DNA of 64,000 nt from an uncultured Alistipes sp. (GTDB taxonomy: Bacteria; Bacteroidota; Bacteroidia; Bacteroidales; Rikenellaceae). Where the stretch lies: positions 84,551-148,550 of the forward strand of contig UQYM01000001.1 of NCBI GenBank assembly GCA_900545315.1, written 5' to 3'. The position numbers and the translations under genes are program-made. Below are positions 26,175 to 35,120 of this stretch, piece by piece (within the stretch, counting starts at the first letter, position 1; each line of letters starts with the position of its first letter). The notes under the pieces are model-generated. The model did not search any database, was not told the DNA's origin, and was given only the letters and a program-made list of their open reading frames with translations.

Positions 26175-26744
26175 TTATTTGGGCCGATAAGAGATAAATG
26201 TTTTGTCTTTTAGAAAGATTACAATTTGTTCGATCGTCTCATCGTCAATGGAGGGCAGCTCTGATAGTACTTTTGAAGCTGGCCGGTTTTGCAGGCTGTT
26301 AGATTCAGTTATTCTTTCTTGGATTGGATTGGTGGGCGTATTTAAAACCTCGTTAGAGGAAGATATTTTGGAAGATTGTTCAGGTGCTTTTGTTTGAGCC
26401 GATTCTCCAGCCGTTAAAGTTTCAAATGGCAACGTGTCGGATGAAGTTCCCATTACGACAGTTTGTCGGTGTGGAAGATTGGCTATGACTGAGGAGTCAC
26501 TGGAACTGTTCGATACCGAATCTGGGGTCCGATAAATGGGACCTTTCCCCAAGAGTAACCAATCTGGATTGACTTTGGGAAATCGCAGCAACATCTTTTC
26601 GATAAAATCGAAGCTTGGTTTATTGCGTCCACCGAGGATGTGCGAGATGCTTGAGGGTTGTACTCCCATAATTTCTGCAAAGCGCGAAGGAGTCAAACCT
26701 TCTGTTCGTATGAATTTTTCGAGTCTATCCTTCATTTTCTCCAT
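26175..26744 (-). CDS. XRE-family helix-turn-helix regulator
   Basis: A 189-residue protein with an N-terminal Cro/C1-type HTH: SRFAEIMGVQPSSISHILGG at about residues 18-37, followed by a second helical part (FDFIEKMLLRFPKVNPDWLLLGKGPIY). A Ser/Thr/Asn-rich linker (about 75-155) leads to a short C-terminal block ending SIDDETIEQIVIFLKDKTF, a form I associate with a Bacteroidales family of stand-alone HTH proteins. Either ATG at 26744 or at 26735 may start it; the -7 element ends only six or fifteen bases before them, giving a leaderless or very short-leader transcript. Its long upstream region holds palindromes that may be its own operators. Target genes are unknown. Confidence 0.82.
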   Translation of the reverse strand: MEKMKDRLEKFIRTEGLTPSRFAEIMGVQPSSISHILGGRNKPSFDFIEKMLLRFPKVNPDWLLLGKGPIYRTPDSVSNSSSDSSVIANLPHRQTVVMGTSSDTLPFETLTAGESAQTKAPEQSSKISSSNEVLNTPTNPIQERITESNSLQNRPASKVLSELPSIDDETIEQIVIFLKDKTFISYRPK

Positions 26745-26750
26745 TTTTTA

Positions 26751-26781
26751 CAAAGTTAAATAAATTTCAATAGTTAGCCAA
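26751..26781 (-). promoter_or_regulatory. Promoter of the XRE regulator
   Basis: On the minus strand a TTG -33 (complement of 26779-26781) is followed after 20 bases by TAACTTTG (complement of 26751-26758). The -7 ends six bases before the ATG at 26744, so the transcript would be nearly leaderless. Confidence 0.65.
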
Positions 26782-26787
26782 GTGATG

Positions 26788-27223
26788 TTTTACAAATCGT
26801 ATATTTAATGTTACCCTTTTACTTGATTACAAATGTAAATAGCGACAATAAATTTAATATAAGCTTACCATATATAATAATAAATACAAAGTAATACTTT
26901 ATATAAAATATAATAATCATATTGTTTATAAGTCATTAACTTGTAAATTAAGTCTAACAAATAAGAATTAGAACCCTATACTGTTTCTTTATACCGGGTA
27001 TATGATTTTTAATTTCATATAACTGCATTTAACATACTAATAATAAGATAATTTATAATATTTAATAAATATTTAAACTATAAAAATAAGGATTGTATTC
27101 TTAAGGTAAATTCAGCTGGTTACAGATGTTAATACATTTGTAAATCAAGATTAATTAATGAGATTATTTTACTCATGTAATCAATTTACAGATATAAAAT
27201 GGGATTGTACGTTACAAATGTAA
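26788..27223. repeat. Array of TTACA-NN-TGTAA palindromes
   Basis: TTACAAATGTAA occurs exactly at 26827-26838 and again at 27212-27223. ATACATTTGTAA, the same site in the other orientation with one change, is at 27132-27143. Half or degraded copies are TTACAGATGTTAA at 27120-27132, TTTACAGAT near 27186 and TTTTACAAATCGTA at 26788-26801, next to the regulator -33. All lie within 436 bases upstream of the XRE gene. Confidence 0.65.
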
Positions 27224-27334
27224 TGTAAAGATGATTGAAAAAGTTAATTTTTGGGAAAATTTCCCCTATCCCTAAATCTGTTAAAGGTTTGTATGGATAT
27301 TTTTAAAATTGTGTTTTTATTATGTTAAATAAAA

Positions 27335-27358
27335 AGGGCGTCCCGTTTGGAACGCCCT
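27335..27358 (-). terminator. Terminator of pgm-HIT unit
   Basis: AGGGCGT (27335-27341) pairs with ACGCCCT (27352-27358), extended inward by CC/GG after a mismatch. On the minus strand it is followed by TTTTATTT. Confidence 0.85.
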
Positions 27359-27380
27359 GGTTGTTAGAGAGTAATATAGT

Positions 27381-27767
27381 TTACAATTGGATTAATTCTG
27401 CCACTTTTTGGAACTCTTCCGGAGTTAATTTCAGTTTTTCGCGGTGGAAATCGACCTCTTGTTCGCTGTTAATTGGGATCAAGTGGATATGTGCATGGGG
27501 TACTTCCATCCCTAAAACGACTACTGCAACCCGTTTACAGTCGATTTTTTCTTTTATTTTGCACGCAATCTTTTTTGCGAAGATCATCATATCCCCCAGC
27601 GTTTTGTCATCCAGATCGAATATGTAGTCGGTCTCTAGCTTGGGCACAACCAAGGTGTGGCCTTTGGTGAGCGGATTGATATCCAAAAATGCAAAATAGC
27701 GATCATCTTCTGCTACCTTGTAGCAAGGAATTTCTCCGTTGATGATACGAGTAAATATGGAAGCCAT
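27381..27767 (-). CDS. HIT family nucleotide hydrolase
   Basis: A 128-residue histidine-triad protein, a class that hydrolyses nucleoside phosphoramidates and related nucleotide conjugates. The triad motif HAHIHLIPI lies near residues 95-103, with the family N-terminus MASIFTRIINGEIPCYKV fixing the start and GHTLVVPK in the middle. It follows the phosphohexomutase stop by five bases, so is probably co-transcribed and translationally linked. Substrate is not predictable from sequence. Confidence 0.94.
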   Translation of the reverse strand: MASIFTRIINGEIPCYKVAEDDRYFAFLDINPLTKGHTLVVPKLETDYIFDLDDKTLGDMMIFAKKIACKIKEKIDCKRVAVVVLGMEVPHAHIHLIPINSEQEVDFHREKLKLTPEEFQKVAELIQL

Positions 27768-27772
27768 GGTAT

Positions 27773-29512
27773 CTATTTTTTAGTCAGTTCGGTTTCGAGA
27801 GTTTGCAATTTCTCATCCAACTTCTGTTGTACGGCATCGAACTGTGCAACTGAAGGCAGCTCTTCGCGTACACCGAAGTAAAATTTGATCTTAGGCTCGG
27901 TGCCTGACGGACGGATAGAGACAATCGTGTTGTCTTCGGTGAAGAATTGCAGTACGTTTGATTTCTCCATCTCGATCGGGGTGCAATTGTCCGTGCGCAG
28001 ATCGAGCGCTTCAGAGGTCAGGTAATCTTTAATTGTAACGATTGGGGATCCTCCAAGCGTTTTGTGTGGATTGGCACGGAACTCGTCCATCATCTTTTTG
28101 ATCTCCTCTGCACCCTCTTTACCTTGGCGTACGATGTAGATCATAGCCTCTTTATAGAAGCCATATTTGACGTAAATCTCTTTGAGCAGCTCATAGAGGG
28201 TGATGCCTTGGCTCTTCGCCCAAGCGGCGGCCTCAGCAGCCAAAGAGCAGGCGCTAACGGCATCCTTGTCGCGAACAAAGTCTCCGGCCAGGAAGCCAAA
28301 GCTCTCTTCACCGCCACCGATATATTGCATCTTTCCTTCGAGATTGCGGATGATTTCGGCGATATACTTGAAACCGGTCAAGCATTCGAAGCATTTTACG
28401 CCATAGGATTCAGCCACACGGTTGATTAATCCCGTTGTGACGATGGTTTTGATGACGAACTGTTTACCGTTTAATTTGTGCAGTTCGCTCCAACGGCGCA
28501 TCAGGTAGTAGGCCAAAAGCGTACAGGTCTGATTGCCATTGAGTAGAACATATTCTCCGTTTTCATCGGGTAGTGCAACGCCAATACGGTCTGCATCGGG
28601 GTCGGTGGCCAATACCAGTTCGGCTTTTTCTTTAATGGCCAGATCGATAGCCATTTTCATGGTAGCTCGCTCTTCGGGGTTTGGTGAGGCTACGGTTGGG
28701 AAATTGCCATCCGAGATGTTTTGTTCTTTTACCGTTATAATATTGCGGAAGCCAAAACGACGCAGTGATGCCGGAACCAGAATTACGCCCGAGCCATGCA
28801 GGGGTGTATAGACGATTTTCATATCGCTATTGGCTTCGATGGCCTCTGGGGAGAGCGACAGGCTGTGAATCGTATCGAGGTACAAGTTGTCAAATTCTTC
28901 GCCGAGAATAGTGATATTCTCTTTGCTGGTTGTGGTGAGTACTTCATCAGGCGAGGTGATTTTTTGCACCTCTGCGATGATGTTTTTGTCGTGCGGCGGA
29001 GTGACCTGTGCGCCATCGGACCAGTAGGCTTTGTACCCGTTATACTCTTTGGGGTTGTGAGAGGCAGTGATGACTACTCCACTCTGGCAGCCCAATTGAC
29101 GGATTGCGAAGCTTAATTCCGGAGTGGGACGCAAGGAGTCAAAGAGGTATACTTTAAAACCGTTTGCAGCGAAAATAGAGGCTGTATGTTCCGAAAAAAG
29201 GCGACTATTGTTGCGGCTGTCGTGTCCGATTGCCACTTTGATTTTTTCGTTTGGGAAGGCTTTTTTCAGGTAGTTGGCCAAACCTTGTGTAGCCATGCCT
29301 ACGGTGTAGATATTCATACGGTTGGTGCCGACACCCATGATGCCGCGCAAGCCTCCTGTTCCGAATTCGAGATCCTTATAGAAGCTCTCGGTTAACTCTT
29401 TCTTATCGTTGTCAATCAAGTATTTGACTTGTTGTTTGGTCTTTTCGTCGTAGTTGCCGGTCAGCCATTTTTGGGCTTTTTCGAGCACGATTTGGTCCAA
29501 ATTTGTGTCCAT
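27773..29512 (-). CDS. Phosphoglucomutase / phosphomannomutase
   Basis: A 579-residue alpha-D-phosphohexomutase. In order: the phosphoserine loop TASHNPKEYNGYK, the metal-binding DPDADRIGV, the sugar-specificity loop GGGEESFGFL and the phosphate-binding RPSGTEPKIKFY. The GEES form of the sugar loop and the length of about 580 fit the bacterial PgcA-like group that works on glucose or mannose phosphates; which one dominates is not certain. A TACTTTTG -7 element lies 57 bases upstream. Divergent from dnaA. Confidence 0.94.
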   Translation of the reverse strand: MDTNLDQIVLEKAQKWLTGNYDEKTKQQVKYLIDNDKKELTESFYKDLEFGTGGLRGIMGVGTNRMNIYTVGMATQGLANYLKKAFPNEKIKVAIGHDSRNNSRLFSEHTASIFAANGFKVYLFDSLRPTPELSFAIRQLGCQSGVVITASHNPKEYNGYKAYWSDGAQVTPPHDKNIIAEVQKITSPDEVLTTTSKENITILGEEFDNLYLDTIHSLSLSPEAIEANSDMKIVYTPLHGSGVILVPASLRRFGFRNIITVKEQNISDGNFPTVASPNPEERATMKMAIDLAIKEKAELVLATDPDADRIGVALPDENGEYVLLNGNQTCTLLAYYLMRRWSELHKLNGKQFVIKTIVTTGLINRVAESYGVKCFECLTGFKYIAEIIRNLEGKMQYIGGGEESFGFLAGDFVRDKDAVSACSLAAEAAAWAKSQGITLYELLKEIYVKYGFYKEAMIYIVRQGKEGAEEIKKMMDEFRANPHKTLGGSPIVTIKDYLTSEALDLRTDNCTPIEMEKSNVLQFFTEDNTIVSIRPSGTEPKIKFYFGVREELPSVAQFDAVQQKLDEKLQTLETELTKK

Positions 29513-29568
29513 CGTCTTATGTGTTTTGTTTATACTGTCTTGAATTTTGAGTCGAAAAAACTTATAGG

Positions 29569-29576
29569 CAAAAGTA
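29569..29576 (-). promoter_or_regulatory. -7 element (TACTTTTG) for pgm-HIT
   Basis: Minus-strand TACTTTTG fits TAnnTTTG, 57 bases before the ATG at 29512. A TTTG lies further upstream at a longer than usual spacing (26 bases). Confidence 0.5.
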
Positions 29577-29664
29577 CGAATTATTTTCTGAATACTCTAT
29601 ATCAAACGGTTAAAAACAGACGCCTTTACAGCCCTTATTTTTCTATATAAATTTAAGTTAAATA

Positions 29665-29699
29665 AACAATATGGTAAGTGGTTTTTTTTTCATATTGTT
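29665..29699. repeat. Inverted repeat upstream of dnaA
   Basis: AACAATATG (29665-29673) and CATATTGTT (29691-29699) are a perfect nine-base inverted repeat around a 17-base loop containing nine T. Flanking AAAT/ATTT extends the pairing with one unpaired base. It ends 44 bases before the dnaA ATG. Confidence 0.6.
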
Positions 29700-29743
29700 A
29701 TTTACAATTTTGTTGAAGCAAATCGAAATAATTCACTCTGATA

Positions 29744-31156
29744 ATGATCGTTAATAACCAGACCTACAAAGAGGTGTGGCAAACTTGCTTGTCCCAAATC
29801 AAAGAACAGACCTCCAACGAGGAGTTTTCGAAGTGGTTCAAGCCGATAGTCCCTCTTGATTTCGACGGCACGACACTCAAGTTGCGTGTTCCGAACGAAA
29901 GTTACGTATATTATATTGAAAAACACTTCATCAAGTTGTTGACTCCGATCATTCATCAGCAATTCGGTTTGAAGGCACGTTTACGTTATGCGGTTCCCCA
30001 ATCGGAACAACCGGCACCTGTTGTGGCAACAGAGGCCGATATGACGGCTATCAATACCTTTGCAGCACGAACCGATACGGCAAATATAAAAAATCCGTTT
30101 GTGATTCCCGGTATTCGCAAATTGGTGATTGACCCGCAGCTCAATCCTAATTACACTTTTGATACTTTTGTCGAGGGTGAGTGTAATCGTTTGTGTCGTT
30201 CGGCTGGAGTTTCGGTTGCTGTCAGTCCGGGTACCACCCCATTCAACCCCTTATATATATATGGGGATCCGGGATTGGGTAAAACACACATTGCCCAAGC
30301 GATTGGTATGGAGGCTAAGCAGCGTCGTCCATCAATGCAGGTGCTCTATGTGTCGATGAATAAGTTTCAGGCGCAGTTTACCAATGCGGTGCGTTCCGGT
30401 GAGATTAACGATTTTATCAACTTCTATCAGATGCTTGATATGTTGATCATCGATGATATTCAGGAGTTGGCCGGCAAGGTAAAGACCCAGAATGCCTTCT
30501 TTAATATTTTCAACCATTTGCATCTTTCAGGTAAGCAGCTTGTCTTGACCTCGGATAAACCTCCCGTGGAGTTGAAGGATATTGAGCAGCGACTGTTGAC
30601 TCGTTTCAAATGGGGATTATCAGCTCAGTTGATGTTGCCAGATTTCGATACGAAAGTGAAAATTATTCGTAACAAGGCGTATCGTTTGGGTGCAGAGATT
30701 TCGGATGAGGTGGTGGATTTCTTGGCCAATAATATCAATGCCAATGTGCGTGAGATTGAAGGTGCACTCTCATCGTTGGTTGCCAATGCGTCGTTCCTGG
30801 GTAAAAAGGTGACGGTTTCATTGGCCAAAGAGATTTTGAAGGTCTATGTGCAGTTCAATCAGAAAGAGATCACAATTGATCATATTCGCAAGGTGGTTTG
30901 TGAGTATTTGGATTTGAGTGAAGAAAAATTCAATTCGCCACGTCGTACTCGTGAGGTGGCCCAAGCCCGTCAGATTGCGATGTATTTGAGCAAGCAGCAC
31001 ACCAAGGCTCCGTTGACGGTCATTGGAGCGTCGATTGGGGGTAAAAATCATGCGACTGTACTGCATGCCTGTAAGGCGATATCCAACTTGATTGAGACGG
31101 ACAAGGTATTTCGCCATCAGATTGAAGAGATCGAAAAACGGGTTCTTGCCAAGTAA
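29744..31156 (+). CDS. dnaA: Chromosomal replication initiator protein DnaA
   Basis: A 470-residue DnaA, the AAA+ protein that binds and opens the origin. Domain I spans about residues 1-85; domain III has Walker A GDPGLGKTH (174-182) and Walker B MLIIDDIQEL; domain IV carries the DnaA signature GASIGGKNHATVLHA that reads the DnaA box. All parts are intact. The gene is monocistronic, with a terminator behind it. dnaN, recF and gyrB are not beside it, which is usual in Bacteroidota. Confidence 0.98.
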   Translation: MIVNNQTYKEVWQTCLSQIKEQTSNEEFSKWFKPIVPLDFDGTTLKLRVPNESYVYYIEKHFIKLLTPIIHQQFGLKARLRYAVPQSEQPAPVVATEADMTAINTFAARTDTANIKNPFVIPGIRKLVIDPQLNPNYTFDTFVEGECNRLCRSAGVSVAVSPGTTPFNPLYIYGDPGLGKTHIAQAIGMEAKQRRPSMQVLYVSMNKFQAQFTNAVRSGEINDFINFYQMLDMLIIDDIQELAGKVKTQNAFFNIFNHLHLSGKQLVLTSDKPPVELKDIEQRLLTRFKWGLSAQLMLPDFDTKVKIIRNKAYRLGAEISDEVVDFLANNINANVREIEGALSSLVANASFLGKKVTVSLAKEILKVYVQFNQKEITIDHIRKVVCEYLDLSEEKFNSPRRTREVAQARQIAMYLSKQHTKAPLTVIGASIGGKNHATVLHACKAISNLIETDKVFRHQIEEIEKRVLAK

Positions 31157-31187
31157 TATCTGTCTTAAATTGAAAACCTTATGATAG

Positions 31188-31223
31188 AAAGTTTTTCCGG
31201 GCTGTTTTGACCGGGAAAACTTT
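31188..31223 (+). terminator. Terminator after dnaA
   Basis: AAAGTTTTTCCGG (31188-31200) pairs with CCGGGAAAACTTT (31211-31223), one G-T pair, followed by TTGTCTTTT. Confidence 0.85.
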
Positions 31224-31307
31224 TTGTCTTTTCAGGGATTTTAGTATCTTTACAAAGTATATACCCTTTTACGAATTGTAGAACTACGTAAAGCAAAGAG
31301 GCGTATT

Positions 31308-31772
31308 ATGACACAACTGAAAGTGGGAGATGTTGCTCCGCAATTTACCGGAGTGAATCAGGATGGCAATCCGGTTTCCTTGTCTGATTTCCGAGGCAAG
31401 AAGGTAATTCTCTATTTCTACCCCAAAGATAACACGCCGGGTTGTACGGCTGAAGCGTGTAGCTTGCGTGATGGTCGAGATGAGTTGCAACGGATGGGGT
31501 TCGAGATTATTGGGGTCAGTCCAGACAGTGCGAAGTCACATTTGAACTTTATTGCCAAACATTCGCTCAATTTTACGCTGTTGGCCGATACGGACAAAAG
31601 TATTGCTACGGCTTATGGTGTTTATGGTGAGAAGAAGTTTATGGGCCGGGTGTCGATGGGCATTTTGAGGACGACCTTTGTGATCGATGAACAGGGCGTT
31701 ATTGAGAAAATTTTTGAAAAGGTAAACACGAAAGAGCACTTTACGCAGATTGTAGAGGCTTATCAAAAGTAA
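31308..31772 (+). CDS. bcp: Thioredoxin-dependent thiol peroxidase (Bcp/PrxQ)
   Basis: A 154-residue peroxiredoxin of the BCP/PrxQ class that reduces hydrogen peroxide and organic peroxides using thioredoxin. The peroxidatic C46 lies in PKDNTPGCT and a second Cys at C51 (C-x4-C) is the resolving residue of this class. A TATCTTTA -7-like sequence is near 31247. It is followed by recA after 22 bases, and then by rsh, so it may lead a stress-related operon. Confidence 0.95.
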   Translation: MTQLKVGDVAPQFTGVNQDGNPVSLSDFRGKKVILYFYPKDNTPGCTAEACSLRDGRDELQRMGFEIIGVSPDSAKSHLNFIAKHSLNFTLLADTDKSIATAYGVYGEKKFMGRVSMGILRTTFVIDEQGVIEKIFEKVNTKEHFTQIVEAYQK

Positions 31773-31794
31773 TATTACACAGAAACAGAAGTTT

Positions 31795-32802
31795 ATGGCA
31801 GATAAAAGTCAGGTAAATCCCGAGAAACTCAAAGTTCTCAGCGCCGTGATGGACAAAATCGAAAAGGATTTTGGCAAAGGCGCAATCATGAAGATGAGCA
31901 GCAAGGCCGTAGAGTCTGTTCCCGTGATTCCGACAGGATCGATTACGCTGGATCAGGCACTCGGTATTGGAGGCTATCCCAAAGGGCGTGTGATCGAAAT
32001 TTTCGGTCCGGAATCTTCCGGTAAGACCACATTGGCCATTCATGCGATTGCTGAGGCGCAGAAGGCCGGAGGTATTGCCGCCTTTATTGATGCGGAGCAT
32101 GCATTTGACAGCACTTATGCGCAGAAATTGGGCGTCGATATTGATGAGTTGTTGATTTCGCAACCCGATAATGGTGAGCAGGCATTGGAGATTGCCGATC
32201 ATTTGATCCGTTCGAGTGCTATCGATATTGTGGTGATCGACTCGGTAGCTGCTTTGACCCCGAAGGCTGAGATTGAAGGCGAAATGGGCGAAGCCAAGAT
32301 GGGCTTGCAAGCGCGTCTGATGTCGCAGGCGTTGCGTAAGTTGACCGCCAGCATCAGCAAAACGGGTACGGTTTGTATCTTCATTAACCAGTTGCGTGAC
32401 AAGATCGGCGTGGTGTACGGCAACCCCGAAACCACTACCGGTGGTAATGCGCTGAAATTCTATGCCAGCATCCGTATTGATATCCGTAAGGCTTCGGTGA
32501 TCAAGGATGGAGAGGAGCAGCTGGGTGCCCGGGCCAAAGTCAAGATTGTGAAGAATAAGTTGGCTCCCCCATTCCGCCGTGCAGAATTTGATATTATGTA
32601 TGGGGAAGGAATTTCGAAAATTGGCGAGATCATCGACTTAGGCGTTGATAAGGGTATTATCAAGAAGAGTGGCTCGTGGTTCTCGTACGGGGATCAGAAA
32701 CTCGGTCAGGGACGTGATGCGGTCAAAGAGTTGCTGAAAGGTAACGACGCTTTGCGTGAGGAGATCGAGGCGAAAGTACGTGAGGCTTTAGCGGCCGGAT
32801 AG
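31795..32802 (+). CDS. recA: Recombinase A
   Basis: A 335-residue RecA that forms filaments on single-stranded DNA, drives strand exchange and promotes SOS-type cleavage where such repressors exist. Walker A GPESSGKTTL, the catalytic Glu in IDAEHAFD, the VVIDSVAAL Walker B and the loop-2 region ending NPETTTGGNALKFYAS are all present. Start MADKSQVNPEKLKVL fits the family. It is tightly placed between the peroxidase and rsh, and I see no LexA-type palindrome upstream. Confidence 0.98.
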   Translation: MADKSQVNPEKLKVLSAVMDKIEKDFGKGAIMKMSSKAVESVPVIPTGSITLDQALGIGGYPKGRVIEIFGPESSGKTTLAIHAIAEAQKAGGIAAFIDAEHAFDSTYAQKLGVDIDELLISQPDNGEQALEIADHLIRSSAIDIVVIDSVAALTPKAEIEGEMGEAKMGLQARLMSQALRKLTASISKTGTVCIFINQLRDKIGVVYGNPETTTGGNALKFYASIRIDIRKASVIKDGEEQLGARAKVKIVKNKLAPPFRRAEFDIMYGEGISKIGEIIDLGVDKGIIKKSGSWFSYGDQKLGQGRDAVKELLKGNDALREEIEAKVREALAAG

Positions 32803-32834
32803 TATTCGGATTGACGATATAAAAACGAACGGAT

Positions 32835-35105
32835 ATGGGATATAGTCCGGAAGATGAACAGATGATCGATGCGGCGTTCGATCGCCTGATGGAGCATTGT
32901 GCCAAGATCTGCAAAACCTCGGAGGATGCAGATCGGATCAAACGTGCTTTCTTTTTGGCGAAAGAGGCTCATGCCGGTGTGCGTCGTCGTTCCGGAGAGC
33001 CCTATATCATGCACCCGATCGCTGTAGCGATGATTGTGGTGGATGAGATTGGTCTTGGGGTTAAATCGGTCATGGCGGCACTTTTGCACGACGTGGTCGA
33101 GGATACGGACTATACGGTTGAAGATATCGAGTCGATGTTTGGGCCCAAGATCGCCCAAATGGTCGATGGTTTGACCAAAATGTCCGGTGTGTTCAAGACC
33201 GAAGCGTCGGAACAGGCAGCCAACTTCCGGAAGGTGTTGTTAACGCTTTCGGACGATGTGCGGGTGATTCTGATCAAGATCGCGGACCGTTTGCACAACA
33301 TGCGAACGTTGGGTAGCATGCCCCCTCACAAACAGATGAAGATCACCAGCGAGACCATCTATCTGTTTGCCCCGCTGGCGCATCGTTTGGGTTTGTATGC
33401 GATCAAGAGTGAGTTGGAGGATTTGACGCTCAAATATCGTTTCCCCGAAGAGTACCGGCAGATCGAGCAAAAAATTCAGGAGACGGAGCCCGATCGAACC
33501 AAATTCATTGAAAAGTTCAATGCACCATTGATCGAGGCATTGAAGGAGAATCGCATCGATTTTGAGATTTCGGGGCGGGTCAAATCGGTCTATTCGATCT
33601 GGTCGAAGATGCAACGTAAGCAGATTCCGTTCGAAGAGGTTTATGACCTGTTTGCGATTCGGATTGTGTTCAAGCCTTCGCCGATGATTCCTGAAAAGGC
33701 GCAATGTTGGCACATCTATTCGTTGGTAACCGATATTTATAAACCTAAACCGGATCGTTTGCGGGATTGGGTCAATATTCCGAAGGCGAACGGTTATGAG
33801 GCCTTGCATTCGACTGTGATGGGGCCCGATGGCGTTTGGGTTGAGGTACAGATCCGTTCGCAACGGATGGAGGAGATTGCTGAACGCGGTTTTGCGGCAC
33901 ACTGGAAATATAAGAGCAGTGATGCGGAAGGTCGTGATGAGGGCGAGTTTGACCGCTGGATCAAACAGGTTCGTGAGGCCTTGAACAGTCCGACGGAAAA
34001 TGCGGTGGAGTTCCTCGACAATTTCAAGTTGAGTCTTTACACCAACGAGATTGTTGTCTTTACACCGAAGGGCGAATCCCGTACCCTGCCCCAAGGGGCT
34101 ACAGCGCTTGATTTTGCGTATGATATTCATACCAATATCGGGAATAGTGCAATTGGGGCCAAGATCAATCATAAGATAGAGTCTATCTTTACTCCTATCC
34201 AGAGTGGTGATCAGATTGAGATCATTACCTCGCAGAATGTACGGCCCAAGGCGGATTGGCTGGATCATGTGGCCACGACGAAGGCCAAACAGTGCATTAT
34301 CAGCTTCCTGAAGAAGGAAAAGCTCAACAATATCAATGCAGGACGCGAGCAGTTTGAGTCTCGCATGCGGGAGTTTGGCATTCCCACTAGTTCACGTGCG
34401 CGGGTTTTTCGCAAGGTGTTGCCTGCTTATGAGTGTAAAAACAAGGATGAATTTTACAGCAAGGTAGGTGCCGGCATTATTAATCTCGATGGCTTGGGGA
34501 AAGTCCTGCGGGAAAATTCAGCCAGCAAAATATTGAAATTCTGGTCGTTGCAGATTCCTAATCCGTTTAAGTTTTTGAGTGCGGATGAGAAACGAAAATT
34601 CCAAAACGGGAAGCAGCAGACAATTGATGCAACCTCAGCGATTGACGGTGCGCTTGAAATAGATACTCCTGAACAGCCGCAATTTGTGATTGCACCTTGT
34701 TGTAATCCGATTCCTGGCGATGAGGTGGTTGGATACAAAAATCCGGAGACTCACAAAATCGACGTTCACAAGAAGAGTTGTAACGAACTGATCAAACTGG
34801 CCAGCCAGCATGGCAATAATTTGACTCCTGTTACCTGGTCGAGCCACAAGGCAATGTCCTATTTGTCAATTATTGAGGTCCGAGGCATTGATCGTGTGGG
34901 AATTATGTTGGAGTTGTTACAAGTGATTACCGGAGAGTTGAATATCAATATCCGAGAGATTCATTTGCAAAGTCACGACGGTATTTTCGAAGGTGATATC
35001 AGCTTGTATGTTAAAGGTCTGGATGACTTGAAGCTGATCATGGAGAAGGTCGGGAAGATCAAAGGGGTTGAGAAAATTACTCGTGTCGAGAATGTGAAAG
35101 AGTAA
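32835..35105 (+). CDS. Bifunctional (p)ppGpp synthetase/hydrolase (Rel/SpoT)
   Basis: A 756-residue long RSH protein. The hydrolase HD domain looks active (H60, H85-D86 in LLHDVVEDTDYT, and IADRLHNMRTL). The synthetase has GRVKSVYSIWSKM, YDLFAIRIVF and YEALHSTVMGP. A TGS domain (TPKGESRTLPQGATALDFAY) and a C-terminal ACT domain follow. Both activities are expected, so it can make and degrade the alarmone. It lies 33 bases after recA and is followed after 15 bases by a small membrane-protein gene. Confidence 0.96.
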   Translation: MGYSPEDEQMIDAAFDRLMEHCAKICKTSEDADRIKRAFFLAKEAHAGVRRRSGEPYIMHPIAVAMIVVDEIGLGVKSVMAALLHDVVEDTDYTVEDIESMFGPKIAQMVDGLTKMSGVFKTEASEQAANFRKVLLTLSDDVRVILIKIADRLHNMRTLGSMPPHKQMKITSETIYLFAPLAHRLGLYAIKSELEDLTLKYRFPEEYRQIEQKIQETEPDRTKFIEKFNAPLIEALKENRIDFEISGRVKSVYSIWSKMQRKQIPFEEVYDLFAIRIVFKPSPMIPEKAQCWHIYSLVTDIYKPKPDRLRDWVNIPKANGYEALHSTVMGPDGVWVEVQIRSQRMEEIAERGFAAHWKYKSSDAEGRDEGEFDRWIKQVREALNSPTENAVEFLDNFKLSLYTNEIVVFTPKGESRTLPQGATALDFAYDIHTNIGNSAIGAKINHKIESIFTPIQSGDQIEIITSQNVRPKADWLDHVATTKAKQCIISFLKKEKLNNINAGREQFESRMREFGIPTSSRARVFRKVLPAYECKNKDEFYSKVGAGIINLDGLGKVLRENSASKILKFWSLQIPNPFKFLSADEKRKFQNGKQQTIDATSAIDGALEIDTPEQPQFVIAPCCNPIPGDEVVGYKNPETHKIDVHKKSCNELIKLASQHGNNLTPVTWSSHKAMSYLSIIEVRGIDRVGIMLELLQVITGELNINIREIHLQSHDGIFEGDISLYVKGLDDLKLIMEKVGKIKGVEKITRVENVKE

Positions 35106-35120
35106 AAAGGAGAAGTGACT

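Larger units (their letters stand above)
26745..27380. other. AT-rich 636-base regulatory spacer
   Basis: No protein-coding frame or tRNA is supported in this strongly AT-rich stretch. It holds the regulator promoter, several TTACA/TGTAA palindromes and the terminator of the HIT gene. I found no TTATNCACA-type DnaA boxes in it. Confidence 0.65.

Noticed and set aside
26745..27380. Candidate replication origin because of high AT content and dnaA about 3 kb away
   Set aside because: No TTATNCACA-type DnaA boxes on either strand could be found, and the repeated palindromes do not resemble DnaA boxes. A strand-skew calculation over the genome would be needed to decide.
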